64,000 bases of DNA. Origin: Candidatus Flexicrinis proximus. GTDB lineage: Bacteria > Chloroflexota > Anaerolineae > Aggregatilineales > Phototrophicaceae. This document shows, piece by piece, positions 25,281 to 33,866 of this stretch. The translations under genes were made by a program, and so were the position numbers. The DNA is taken from positions 310,001 to 374,000 of the forward strand of contig JADJQF010000002.1 of NCBI GenBank assembly GCA_016712885.1, in the 5' to 3' direction. How positions within the stretch are numbered: the first letter of the stretch is position 1; every line of letters begins with the position of its first letter. The notes under the pieces were generated by a model that saw only the letters and a program-made list of their open reading frames with translations, was not told the DNA's origin and did not search any database.

Positions 25281-25808
25281 ATGCGTCCAAGGATTCTGAC
25301 CTATCTGTCCGCCGCCTGCATTCTCGGTATCTTTGTAGTGATGCCCGTACTGGCACAGGCGCAGCTTCCCTCGGGGAGTGAAATCCTCGCGCGTTTGGCG
25401 CCGCGGCGCGGCACCGAACTCCTGCTTGATCTACTGCTCTACTCGATTTTCGGCATTGGCTTCATCACCATGATTCTGGTACCGGACAAACAGCTTACGC
25501 CTTCGCTGTTTATGCTGGGTGTGATCATGGCAGCACTAATCGCCAAGCTTCAGTACGTGAGCATCGATCGCTGCGATCTCATGACCCTGGGGATCAACAT
25601 GTTCATGTTTGCTATCCCAATGCTCGTAGCCGGGATGGTGCGCGCGAGGGCCGGGAAGACACCAAAAGCCCTCTGGCCGGCCGTCTTGACCGGAATTCTG
25701 GGCGCAACCTACTTCTTCCTTTTCTGGTTCACCAATCAGCGCACCTGTGCATTTACATGCGTCAACTGCCTGAGCGATCCAAACAGCGGCGGCCGCAGCA
25801 ACTTCTAG
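25281..25808 (+). CDS. Membrane protein of unknown function, four or five helices
   Basis: 175 residues from the ATG at 25281, with GGGGGAA just upstream. N-terminal helix or signal (ILTYLSAACILGIFVVMPVLA), then four hydrophobic segments: LLYSIFGIGFITMILV, LFMLGVIMAALIAKLQ, LGINMFMFAIPMLVAGMV and PAVLTGILGATYFFLFWF. The polar tail has four Cys (RCD and CAFTCVNC). No family recognised. It overlaps the glycerate kinase frame by 52 bases in another frame, so the two may be cotranscribed. Confidence 0.7.
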   Translation: MRPRILTYLSAACILGIFVVMPVLAQAQLPSGSEILARLAPRRGTELLLDLLLYSIFGIGFITMILVPDKQLTPSLFMLGVIMAALIAKLQYVSIDRCDLMTLGINMFMFAIPMLVAGMVRARAGKTPKALWPAVLTGILGATYFFLFWFTNQRTCAFTCVNCLSDPNSGGRSNF

Positions 25809-26932
25809 TCGCGCCCGGCGCATTCAAGCATAGCATGTCGGCCGCTGCCGCGGCCGGAGCGATTGCCCGCGGTTTACGGGCATCGTCTCTAGGCCTGCCG
25901 CTGTTGTCGTTTCCAATCGCGGACGGTGGAAACGGCACCCTCGACGCATTCCTGAGTCACGGCGGCACGCGACACGAACGCACGGTCCGCAGCCCACTCG
26001 GCGCGCCAGTAAGCGCCGCATATGGGCTGCTGCCCGATGGGAAAACAGCCGTCATCGAAATGGCGCTGGCCTCCGGGCTTGAGCTCATCGATACTCTTGA
26101 CGCTCGTTCGGCCTCGACCTACGGAACTGGTGAGCTGATTCGTGCTGCTCTGGAGGGGGGTTCCCGCAAGATCATAGTTGGTCTTGGCGGAAGCGCGACC
26201 ACGGATGGGGGTGCCGGTTGTCTACAGGCACTCGGACTACGGTTAATTGACCGTGCCGGTCACGAGATTCCGCCGGGCGGCAGCGGACTCAGTCAAATAG
26301 CAGAAATTGACATGGCAGGGCTACATCCTGGGCTGCAGAATACCGAGATCATCGTGGCCGCTGACGTGGACAATCCGGCTGTGGGGATTAACGGCGCTGC
26401 AGCAGTATTCGGGCCACAGAAGGGCGCAAATCCGGAAGATGTGGCAGTGCTGGATGCAGCGCTTTCGCACTGGTTTGCGCACACTCGTGAGGTGACTGGC
26501 AGAGATGTCTCGCGAATCCCTGGAAGCGGTGCTGCCGGAGCACTTGCCGGCGGCCTTATAGCCTACGCACATGCGTCTATTCAGTCAGGTGTCGATCTAC
26601 TACTTGATCACATCGGTTTCGACGACGCTCTGACCCAGGCGCGGTTGGTCATCACCGGCGAGGGCAAACTCGATAGTCAGAGTCTCAGCGGAAAAGGGCC
26701 GATTGGGGTTGCGCGGCGCGCGCAAGCAAGAGGCATTGAGGTCGTCGCATTCGCCGGGTCCGTTACCGTAGACCCGGAATCACTCAGGAAGTTCGGAATA
26801 CAGGCGGCATGGCCAATTGTAGATAGCATCATGACTTTGGAATATGCGCTCACACACGGTGCCGAGCTTCTCGAACGGGCTGCCCTGAGACTAGGGAATA
26901 CGCTTGCGATCCAAATCAAAGGCAAGTCCTAA
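25757..26932 (+). CDS. Glycerate kinase (GckA/GlxK type)
   Basis: 391 residues. It shows the type I glycerate kinase layout: LLVAPGAFKHSMSAAAAAGAIARG at the start, PIADGGNGTLDAF, IVGLGGSATTDGGAGCLQALG, and the late LVITGEGKLDSQSLSGKGPIGVARRA. The enzyme phosphorylates glycerate using ATP, usually to 2-phosphoglycerate in this group, and can feed photorespiration-like or serine/glycerate metabolism. The ATG at 25757 gives a 13-residue extension before the usual first strand; no better start is seen. It overlaps the preceding membrane-protein gene by 52 bases. Confidence 0.9.
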   Translation: MRQLPERSKQRRPQQLLVAPGAFKHSMSAAAAAGAIARGLRASSLGLPLLSFPIADGGNGTLDAFLSHGGTRHERTVRSPLGAPVSAAYGLLPDGKTAVIEMALASGLELIDTLDARSASTYGTGELIRAALEGGSRKIIVGLGGSATTDGGAGCLQALGLRLIDRAGHEIPPGGSGLSQIAEIDMAGLHPGLQNTEIIVAADVDNPAVGINGAAAVFGPQKGANPEDVAVLDAALSHWFAHTREVTGRDVSRIPGSGAAGALAGGLIAYAHASIQSGVDLLLDHIGFDDALTQARLVITGEGKLDSQSLSGKGPIGVARRAQARGIEVVAFAGSVTVDPESLRKFGIQAAWPIVDSIMTLEYALTHGAELLERAALRLGNTLAIQIKGKS

Positions 26933-26997
26933 CCCTGCCTTAATTCTCACTTGTGGAATATCCTGTACGCTAATTCCGAATTTCACGGAGCATCACT

Positions 26998-27816
26998 ATG
27001 ACCCATTGGTCGGTCTATACCGATGGACGCCCGTCACACACCATTTCCGGCGATGTACGGATTGCGCACGCCGTTCACAGTCCGCAATTGAATAACTCGC
27101 GGGACATCCTGCTATACCTTCCGCCCTCGTACTGGGCAAGCGAGAAACGCTACCCGGTTATCTACATGCACGACGGACAGAACTTATTCGACGCGCACAC
27201 AAGCTATGCGGGTGAATGGGGCGTCGACGAGACCATGCAACAGCTGTCAAGTGAAGGCATCGAGGCGATTATTGTCGGCCTCCCAAACCTGGGAAACTCC
27301 CGTATCTCAGAATACAACCCGTACCCGTCTCCCCGATTCAGGCACGCACGGGGAGATAAGTACGTTCAGTTCATTTCTGACACCCTGAAACCGATCATCG
27401 ACCGCGACTACCGCACGCGTCCGGAATCGCGCAGTACCGGTATTGTCGGCTCTTCGATGGGCGGACTGATCAGCCTATATGCCTGGCTCGCCCACCCCAA
27501 TGTTTTTGGCATAGGCGGCGCAATGAGCCCATCCCTTTGGATCGCACGCAATGCGGTGTTCGATCATGTCAGGCAAGCGCCGTTCAACGATGGCCGACTG
27601 TACATCGATATCGGCACGCGCGAACTGCCGCGGCAATTCAGCCAGTATGCGAATGCATTCAGTGATTCTGTCGCGGCACTTCGTGACCATCTGGAAGAAC
27701 GCGGATATCGGAACTCAAGCCGCCTGCGCTATGTAAAGGAGCGCGGTGGCGAGCATAATGAAGCCAGCTGGGCTCGTCGGCTCCCCAATGTGCTGCGGTT
27801 CCTGCTTAAGCCCTAG
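26998..27816 (+). CDS. Esterase-family alpha/beta hydrolase (intact active site)
   Basis: 272 residues. Strands and motifs of the putative-esterase/Fes family: ILLYLPPSYWASEKRYPVIYMHDGQNLFD, then the nucleophile elbow GSSMGG with Ser153, and a late His in RGGEHNEASWARR. No signal peptide, so it is likely cytoplasmic. Substrate unknown; relatives hydrolyse siderophore esters, formylglutathione-like esters or acetylated sugars. CGGAG lies before the ATG at 26998. It lacks the long N-terminal domain of the paralogue at 76-1263 and keeps the serine that the other has lost. Confidence 0.88.
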   Translation: MTHWSVYTDGRPSHTISGDVRIAHAVHSPQLNNSRDILLYLPPSYWASEKRYPVIYMHDGQNLFDAHTSYAGEWGVDETMQQLSSEGIEAIIVGLPNLGNSRISEYNPYPSPRFRHARGDKYVQFISDTLKPIIDRDYRTRPESRSTGIVGSSMGGLISLYAWLAHPNVFGIGGAMSPSLWIARNAVFDHVRQAPFNDGRLYIDIGTRELPRQFSQYANAFSDSVAALRDHLEERGYRNSSRLRYVKERGGEHNEASWARRLPNVLRFLLKP

Positions 27817-27850
27817 CGCTCTGTGCCTGCTCGACGCTGGACAATGCCCG

Positions 27851-28771
27851 CTAACTCTGTGGAGCCAACCAGGGAAGCGCATGCAGATGGTGTGATCGCA
27901 GCCGCTCGACAAGATCTGCGACCGTGTTGTCGGCATGATTGAGCAGCGGGGGACGCACATTCCAACCCGGTCCGCCATGGCGGACCGCCAGCAGCGCCTT
28001 ATAGGTGGCCGGAGCAGGTGCAACAGACTCAATCAATACTCGCACCGCAGTAAGTTGCTCCTGCAACGCCTCAGCCGGCTCACCCTGTCGCCAGGCACGC
28101 AGCACAGCGGCACACAGCGGCGCAAGGACATTTGCGCCTGCCGTAATGCAGCCGGCGGCTCCCGCCTGAAGACCCTGTAAAAGAAGGCGTTCGGATCCGA
28201 CAAACACATCCAGTGAGGGAAGTGACGCGATCAGATCCAACGAATAGCTCATGTCACCGCCGCTGTCCTTGACCCCGGCAACTCGGCTGCCATATGCGTC
28301 AACAAGCGACGCGAGGAGCGCTTTCGGCAGCGCAATACCCGAAACCGGTGGGATGTGATAGGCGATGAGGGCACCGTCGGACGGAACCGATTCTTCAATT
28401 ACAGCCCCGTAAAATGCCCGTAAGCCCTCAATTGAGACATTTCGGAAATAGTACGGCGGCACGACGACCACGCCATCCGCGCCAAGTTCGAACGCTCGTT
28501 TCGTCGCGTGAATTGTCTCAGGCAGACTGGATGTTCCGGTCCCGGCAAGCAGTTTGAGTCCGGTATTGGCGGCGATAGCGGCAGACAAAATCATCTCACG
28601 TTCGCCCAGGCTCAGCGATGGCCCCTCACCTGTCGTCCCCATCAGGAGCACGCCGTCGCAGCCTTCAGCCGCAAGCGTCCTCAGATGCAGGGTTAGAACG
28701 TCCGTGTCGATCTGGCTGCCGCGCATGGGTGTCACTACAGCACAGTAGACACCACTGAACCGTCCTGCCAT
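27851..28771 (-). CDS. Dihydrodipicolinate-synthase/NAL-family lyase
   Basis: 306 residues, TIM-barrel aldolase. MGTTGEGPSLSLGERE is the family phosphate/carboxylate loop; the Schiff-base lysine is Lys168 in GVKDSGGD, and the conserved Tyr is Tyr138 in AYHIPPVSG. The family covers DapA, N-acetylneuraminate lyase, KDG aldolase and hydroxyproline-pathway lyases. YHIPPVSG in place of YNxP(xR)T argues against a true DapA, so a sugar-acid or 2-keto acid lyase is more likely. It is a single gene, convergent with the esterase and divergent from the AlaX gene. Confidence 0.88.
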   Translation of the reverse strand: MAGRFSGVYCAVVTPMRGSQIDTDVLTLHLRTLAAEGCDGVLLMGTTGEGPSLSLGEREMILSAAIAANTGLKLLAGTGTSSLPETIHATKRAFELGADGVVVVPPYYFRNVSIEGLRAFYGAVIEESVPSDGALIAYHIPPVSGIALPKALLASLVDAYGSRVAGVKDSGGDMSYSLDLIASLPSLDVFVGSERLLLQGLQAGAAGCITAGANVLAPLCAAVLRAWRQGEPAEALQEQLTAVRVLIESVAPAPATYKALLAVRHGGPGWNVRPPLLNHADNTVADLVERLRSHHLHALPWLAPQS

Positions 28772-28842
28772 TGTCTACCCCCTCGTCATGGTACAATTGT
28801 CGGCACGATTATACTCCGTGGTTCTAGCCGAATGGACTGAAA

Positions 28843-30060
28843 ATGACTGAGCGGCGGTATTACAGCGACTCTCACACTTCCGCTTTCTCCGCGCGAATCA
28901 CCGAGCATTTGAAGTGGAACAACCAACCGGCAGTCATTCTCGATCACACGTACTTCTACCCTACTGGCGGCGGCCAGCCTCACGACACCGGGACGCTGAA
29001 CAACGTACGGGTAACTGATGTTGTCACGCGAACCGAAGACCTTGCGGTTATCCATCTGCTCGAAGCCGAGATTTCGGGAACCGATGTGGACGCGCAGATT
29101 GATTGGGGACGCCGTTTCGACCACATGCAGCAGCATACCGGCCAGCACATCCTCACCCAGTCCTTTGTTCAAACCGCTAACAAGGCGACGGTTGGCTTTC
29201 ACCTGAGTGCCGACAGTGTCACGATTGATCTCGATGCCGCAGAACTCGGTGCGGAAGAAATAAACGCGGCAGAGAACCTCGCCAATCAGATTGTCTGGCG
29301 CAACCTCGCTGTCACGACTCAAACGCTGTCAACAGATGAGATTGAAGGCGTGAGAGTCAGGAAGATTCCGGGACATCTCACGGCAAGTGACGGGCTCCGC
29401 GTGGTAAGCGTGGGAGACTTCGACCGTACCGCCTGTGGCGGAACTCACGTCAAAGCTACCGGTGAAATCGGGATCGTCAAAGTCATTCGAGTCGAGAAAA
29501 AGGGAGACAAGATTCGGGTGGAATTTCGCTGTGGTGGGCGCGCGCTCGCCGATTACCGGCTCCGAAATGACACCACCCACCGGTTGACCGCACTGCTCAA
29601 TGTCGGTGTGCCTGAACTTGATCAATCCGTCGCGCGTATGCAAGCCGAGATTCGTGATGCACAGCGTCAGCGCAAAGCCGCCATCCAGCAGCTGCTCAAG
29701 TCGCATGCTACTTCACTCCTCGACGAGGCTCCGATAATTGGGGGTATAAAAACCATCCAACTGATCAGCGATCTGTATGACATGAATGACCTTAGGGCAT
29801 TGGCGAAACAGCTGACGGAAGAAGACTCGGTCCTTGTATTGCTGGGAATGCCTGGGGAAAAGGCTCAGATACTTCTGACCTGCAGCACAAACCTTCCCTA
29901 TAATCTGAACCCCGCGTTACAGGCCGCTCTGGCGCAGCTTGGCAACGCACGCGGAGGCGGCCCCGCCAACTTCGTACAGGGCGGAGGTGTCCAGGCTACA
30001 GGCGCCCAGCTCGAGACGGCACTGGAATTGGCACTGAGGGTCATCAGGGAACAGAACTAA
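28843..30060 (+). CDS. Alanyl-tRNA editing protein AlaX-L
   Basis: 405 residues. The zinc-binding editing motifs are present: HTGQH (HxxxH, about residue 104) and CGGTH (CxxxH, about residue 199). The C-terminal third is the DHHA1 domain with GNARGGGPANFVQGGG, giving the long AlaX form. It removes serine or glycine wrongly attached to tRNA-Ala in trans. It lacks the aminoacylation domain of AlaRS, so it is not a fragment of alaS. It stands alone, convergent with a GNAT gene. Confidence 0.92.
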   Translation: MTERRYYSDSHTSAFSARITEHLKWNNQPAVILDHTYFYPTGGGQPHDTGTLNNVRVTDVVTRTEDLAVIHLLEAEISGTDVDAQIDWGRRFDHMQQHTGQHILTQSFVQTANKATVGFHLSADSVTIDLDAAELGAEEINAAENLANQIVWRNLAVTTQTLSTDEIEGVRVRKIPGHLTASDGLRVVSVGDFDRTACGGTHVKATGEIGIVKVIRVEKKGDKIRVEFRCGGRALADYRLRNDTTHRLTALLNVGVPELDQSVARMQAEIRDAQRQRKAAIQQLLKSHATSLLDEAPIIGGIKTIQLISDLYDMNDLRALAKQLTEEDSVLVLLGMPGEKAQILLTCSTNLPYNLNPALQAALAQLGNARGGGPANFVQGGGVQATGAQLETALELALRVIREQN

Positions 30061-30072
30061 CGGGGAGGGAAT

Positions 30073-30876
30073 CTACCTGGACCTTCGTGTCAGCACATAC
30101 CAGCAGCGGTTCTCGGCGCGAATAAACTCAGTGACGGCAAGACCGTGGTTGAAGGCATCGGTCAGGGTTTCCCTGAGCATGGTCTGCCAGGTTCGGGCGA
30201 GTAACGAATCTTCCCGGCCAAGCTGCGTGAAGTTTGCCGGGATCTCAAGGCGAGCGCTTGGCTTCGGGCTGACAGTCTTTCGGTGAAGCTCCCCGTTGGA
30301 ATATTGGAGTAATGTCACCTCAGGCATTTCAGGCCTGGGCTGATCCTCACCCAGAGACCGACTCACAACCCGATGGTCATCGAGCATCCATACTGTTTCG
30401 AAACGATCAGTAGGCAACCCCGGGTTGAGCGTATCGTCGTAGACGCCATACATGTTCGCCGTGATCTTATGGGTCGTGGCGCCCAGCACCCGCAAGTTAA
30501 AATTGGCGTTGCCTGCCTGCATCGGGTCGAACGTCCAGCGAATCTGATCGTATCCATTCTCAAGAGCCCAGTCCCGCTGCGCCCATTTGATGCCTGCACC
30601 GACCCCCAAACGCCGATAGTGTGGAAGTACCCCGGCGACGTGCGACCACAATACCCACTGATCGTCGCAGCGCGCCGGAAACGCCCAAGACATTCCGACC
30701 ATGTCGACACCATGAAACGCACTGAGGACCAGTCCGCCTTTCAGCGCGGTCACTCGCATGACGTTCGTAGGTGACGCGAATTGATTGTCCCAGCCCCAGA
30801 TCACAGCTTCGAGGTGCGAAGCGACTTCCAGGTCGGCATTCTCGGTCAGTACGCGATAGGTGATGGGTTCGGACAT
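30073..30876 (-). CDS. GNAT-family N-acetyltransferase-like protein
   Basis: 267 residues. The central part carries SHVAGVLPHYRRLGVGAGIKWAQRDWALENGYDQIRW, the acetyl-CoA-binding region of a GNAT fold, here with LGVGAG in the pyrophosphate-binding position. The start LEAVIWGWDNQFASPTNVM and C-terminal NRCWYVLTRR are typical of the COG3375-type predicted acetyltransferases. Substrate unknown. It runs opposite to AlaX with 12 bases between the stops, and is divergent from the dehydrogenase gene at 30954. Confidence 0.8.
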   Translation of the reverse strand: MSEPITYRVLTENADLEVASHLEAVIWGWDNQFASPTNVMRVTALKGGLVLSAFHGVDMVGMSWAFPARCDDQWVLWSHVAGVLPHYRRLGVGAGIKWAQRDWALENGYDQIRWTFDPMQAGNANFNLRVLGATTHKITANMYGVYDDTLNPGLPTDRFETVWMLDDHRVVSRSLGEDQPRPEMPEVTLLQYSNGELHRKTVSPKPSARLEIPANFTQLGREDSLLARTWQTMLRETLTDAFNHGLAVTEFIRAENRCWYVLTRRSR

Positions 30877-30953
30877 GGCGGCTCTAGCTTTAGTTAAGAT
30901 GCGGTTGGTAAGCTATGCACATGATTGTACCTGACAGTGGAGGGAGAGCCAGC

Positions 30954-31841
30954 GTGGAACGAATCGGGTATATCGGGTTGGGAATTATGGGAAGAGGCAT
31001 GGCACACAATCTGCTGCGCGCCGGTTTCCCACTGACGGTGTGGAACCGAAGTTCAGAGCGCGTCGCATCGCTGTTGACCGCGGGGGCAGAGGCTGGCGAA
31101 AGCCCGGAAGACGTTGCTTCCCGGTCGAGCATCATCTTCACGTGTGTGAGCGATACACCCGATGTCGAACAGGTGATTCTGGGTGAGGACGGCGTGATCC
31201 ACGGGGCGAAAGCCGGCTCGATTGTCATCGATGCCAGCACAATCAGCCCGAAAGCAACCCGCGAGATAGCGGTCAGGCTGGCTGAGCGGGGCATTACCAT
31301 GCTTGATGCGCCGGTCAGCGGGGGCAGCGAAGGAGCCGAAAAAGGCACGCTCAGCATCATGGTTGGGGGTACCACGGCGGCCTTCGAACGCGCGCTGCCG
31401 GTCTTCCAAGCCATCGGCAAGACGGTAACACACATGGGTCCGTCTGGCAGCGGCCAAGCAACCAAACTCGTTAACCAGATCCTGTGCGTCGCGAATATGC
31501 TGGCAGCTTCAGAAGCCATGCTGCTGGCGCAGGCGTCGGGGCTGGATCTGAGCAAGACACTCCAGGCCGTCGGCGGCGGCGCCGGCGGAAGCTGGATGTT
31601 AGTTAACCGTGGCCCTCAGGTGATCCGGCGTGACTTCCGCCCAGGATTCACGATCGACCTGCAGCAGAAGGACCTCCGGCTGGTATTGGAGGCCGCCGAT
31701 GAACTTGGTCTTCCGCTGAGCATAACGTCAAACATTCACGGTCTGTATAACGTGCTGCAGCGGCAGGGACTTGGCGGGGAAGGAAATCACGCACTTATTA
31801 AAGCATTGGAACAATTATCGGGCATCACCGTCGGGGGCTGA
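30954..31841 (+). CDS. Beta-hydroxyacid dehydrogenase (3-hydroxyisobutyrate dehydrogenase family)
   Basis: 295 residues. NAD(P) site GYIGLGIMGRGMAHNLLRAG at the start, substrate signature DAPVSGGSEGAEKGTL, and the catalytic lysine in GQATKLVNQ. The chosen GTG at 30954 has GGAGGGAGAG at 30939-30948; the upstream ATG at 30915 would add 13 residues without a ribosome site. Members oxidise 3-hydroxyisobutyrate, tartronate semialdehyde or related acids. Tartronate semialdehyde reductase would pair well with the glycerate kinase at 25757, but that is inference. The next gene starts one base after the stop. Confidence 0.88.
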   Translation: MERIGYIGLGIMGRGMAHNLLRAGFPLTVWNRSSERVASLLTAGAEAGESPEDVASRSSIIFTCVSDTPDVEQVILGEDGVIHGAKAGSIVIDASTISPKATREIAVRLAERGITMLDAPVSGGSEGAEKGTLSIMVGGTTAAFERALPVFQAIGKTVTHMGPSGSGQATKLVNQILCVANMLAASEAMLLAQASGLDLSKTLQAVGGGAGGSWMLVNRGPQVIRRDFRPGFTIDLQQKDLRLVLEAADELGLPLSITSNIHGLYNVLQRQGLGGEGNHALIKALEQLSGITVGG

Positions 31842-31842
31842 C

Positions 31843-32991
31843 ATGCGCGCGATCACTGTAAAATCAGTCAAGCTTTATCCGCTTCACATCCCGTTCGTCG
31901 AACCTTTCTTCACCTCCTTCGGCGAAGAACCGTTTAAGGCCGGGGTGATCGTTGAACTCACAACGACCGATGGCATTACCGGTTGGGGCGAGGCGTCGGT
32001 CGAGCTTTACCCAGGATATGGCGCCGAAACCGTCGCGACTGGGCTTCACGTGCTCCAGAATTTTGCCGCGCCGTGTGTCGTTGGGCAGACAATCACGCAC
32101 CCTACCGAGGTGCCCGCCCTGCTCAAACCGGTCCGCGGTAACGCGCATTCAAAGGCCGGACTTGAAGCTGCGGTCTGGGATGCTTTTGCAAAAGCAAATG
32201 ACATGCGGCTGGCCGATCTCTTCGCGTCCTGCCTGCCAGAGGGTCATCAGTCACGCAATAAAGCTGTTGTCGGTGTCAGCATCGGCATTATGCCCACCCT
32301 CGACAAACAGTTGGAGATTGTCCGCAAGCGGGTTGCACAAGGCTATGCGCGGATCAAGCTCAAGATTAAGCCAGGCTGGGACGTTGAAGTCGCTCGCGCT
32401 GTCCGAGCGGAATTCCCGGATATAGTGATGATGCTGGATGCAAATAGTGCGTATTCACCGTCGGATGCGGAACACCTGAAAAAGCTCGACGCCTTCAACC
32501 TGCTGATGGTCGAACAGCCGTTAGGCCATGAGGACATCTACGATCATAGCAAGCTTCAACCACAGCTGAAGACGCCCATTTGCCTCGATGAAAGCATAAA
32601 ATCGGCCAACGATCTCCGTCTGGCGCTTGACGTACGCGCGATGCGCATCCTCAACCTAAAACCGGCGCGCGTCGGGGGCTTTACCGAGAGCCTGGAAATC
32701 TACCGTGTTTGTACCGAACGCGGCACCCCGCTCTGGATTGGTGGGATGCTGGAATGCGGTATCGGGCGCGCCTCCAATGTCGCATTTGCCTCTTTACCGG
32801 CCGTGACGCTGCCCTGTGATATTTCTGCGACAGACCGCTACTTTCATCAGGATGTGAGCGAGCCGCCGTTTGTGTTAAGTAGCGACAGCACCCTGAAGGT
32901 GCCAGACGGCTACGGAATCGGCGTGGAAGTTGTTCGCGAGCGGATCGAAGCATCCGCCGCACGCTGGAACGAGGCGGGATTCTATAAATAG
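31843..32991 (+). CDS. Enolase-superfamily enzyme (o-succinylbenzoate synthase / N-acylamino acid racemase group)
   Basis: 382 residues. The MLE subgroup layout is clear: an N-terminal capping domain, the lysine motif RIKLKIKPG, the metal ligands in MMLDANSAY (Asp), VEQPLG (Glu) and CLDESIKS (Asp), and a distal Lys in NLKPARVGG. The combination matches MenC-type o-succinylbenzoate synthases and the promiscuous N-acylamino acid racemases. No other men gene is seen here. A start upstream at 31771 exists, but the ATG at 31843 lies one base after the dehydrogenase stop and begins the usual MRAITVKSVKLYPL. Confidence 0.85.
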   Translation: MRAITVKSVKLYPLHIPFVEPFFTSFGEEPFKAGVIVELTTTDGITGWGEASVELYPGYGAETVATGLHVLQNFAAPCVVGQTITHPTEVPALLKPVRGNAHSKAGLEAAVWDAFAKANDMRLADLFASCLPEGHQSRNKAVVGVSIGIMPTLDKQLEIVRKRVAQGYARIKLKIKPGWDVEVARAVRAEFPDIVMMLDANSAYSPSDAEHLKKLDAFNLLMVEQPLGHEDIYDHSKLQPQLKTPICLDESIKSANDLRLALDVRAMRILNLKPARVGGFTESLEIYRVCTERGTPLWIGGMLECGIGRASNVAFASLPAVTLPCDISATDRYFHQDVSEPPFVLSSDSTLKVPDGYGIGVEVVRERIEASAARWNEAGFYK

Positions 32992-33028
32992 GCGAGTCTG
33001 AGACGAACACGACAGGCGGCAACCGGCA

Positions 33029-33057
33029 AGCCGCGCAGATTCAGCGTCTGCGCGGCT
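33029..33057. terminator. Hairpin after the enolase-superfamily gene
   Basis: AGCCGCGCAGA (33029-33039) and TCTGCGCGGCT (33047-33057) form a perfect 11-base stem with a seven-base loop in the 87-base gap between convergent genes. No T tract follows on either strand, so termination may be weak or factor-dependent. Confidence 0.55.
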
Positions 33058-33078
33058 GGGAGTCCGCTCGTTGCACGC

Positions 33079-33864
33079 CTAACCCACAGGCGCACGAAAC
33101 GCACGGATAAACGTGTCGCCGTTGGGCATCAGGGTGACCACATTAAACCCTGGCGTGTGGATGACATCTTTCTGGAAGTCATCCTGACCATGCCATGAGC
33201 GCGACTGAAACCATGTACTGTGCGTGCTGGCATAGGTGATTCCATCGCGGATGATCGTGACACTCTCGTGAATGTGGCCAAACAACACGCAGCGGATACG
33301 ATGCCGCGCCTTGAGCAGAATGCGATGCAATGCCTCTCCATCCGTCAGCCTGATCGAGTCCATCGATTGGGATCCGAGCACAATCGGATGATGATGCAAT
33401 GCGACTACCAAGGGTTGATCCGAGGGAATGGATACCAGGGCATCCAGCCAGGCGAGCTGGTCTTCACCGAGCTTCCCATGGTGGGAATTTTTCACGCTGC
33501 TGTCGAGGCACGCAAACTGCACACCGTTCGCTTGAAACGCGTAGTAGTACGTGTCAGGCACACGGCCCATTACGACGTGATGCAGCCACTTTGACCGGTC
33601 GTGGTTTCCAGCCATCACATAGAACTTGGGCAGAAATTGCGAAACTGTGGACTTGACCGCAAGATAGTCGGATTCATGACCCGGGTCATGTCCCACGTCA
33701 CCCGTGATCAGAACCAATTCAACCGGAAATGGGAGCGCATTGACTTGTGCGATAACGGCACGCGCGCTTGCATGCGCATTCGGCCGACCGTCAAGAACGA
33801 CCGAGGTGCGTGCCGGCAAGTGCAAGTCACTGATATGAACAAAAGTGATGAGGGGATCAACCAC
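33079..33864 (-). CDS. Metallophosphoesterase (CpdA/Icc-like), downstream copy
   Basis: 261 residues. The five dimetal phosphoesterase motifs appear in order: FVHISDLHLP, ITGDVGHD, MAGNHDRS, LHHHPIVLG and LFGHIHE. These bind two metals and hydrolyse phosphodiesters, often cyclic nucleotides in the CpdA/Icc group; the substrate is not shown by sequence. It starts two bases after the stop of its tandem paralogue and shares its opening (LLTF or LITF, then VHxSDxHLP), its length and its motif spacing. Confidence 0.88.
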   Translation of the reverse strand: MVDPLITFVHISDLHLPARTSVVLDGRPNAHASARAVIAQVNALPFPVELVLITGDVGHDPGHESDYLAVKSTVSQFLPKFYVMAGNHDRSKWLHHVVMGRVPDTYYYAFQANGVQFACLDSSVKNSHHGKLGEDQLAWLDALVSIPSDQPLVVALHHHPIVLGSQSMDSIRLTDGEALHRILLKARHRIRCVLFGHIHESVTIIRDGITYASTHSTWFQSRSWHGQDDFQKDVIHTPGFNVVTLMPNGDTFIRAFRAPVG

Positions 33865-33866
33865 AG

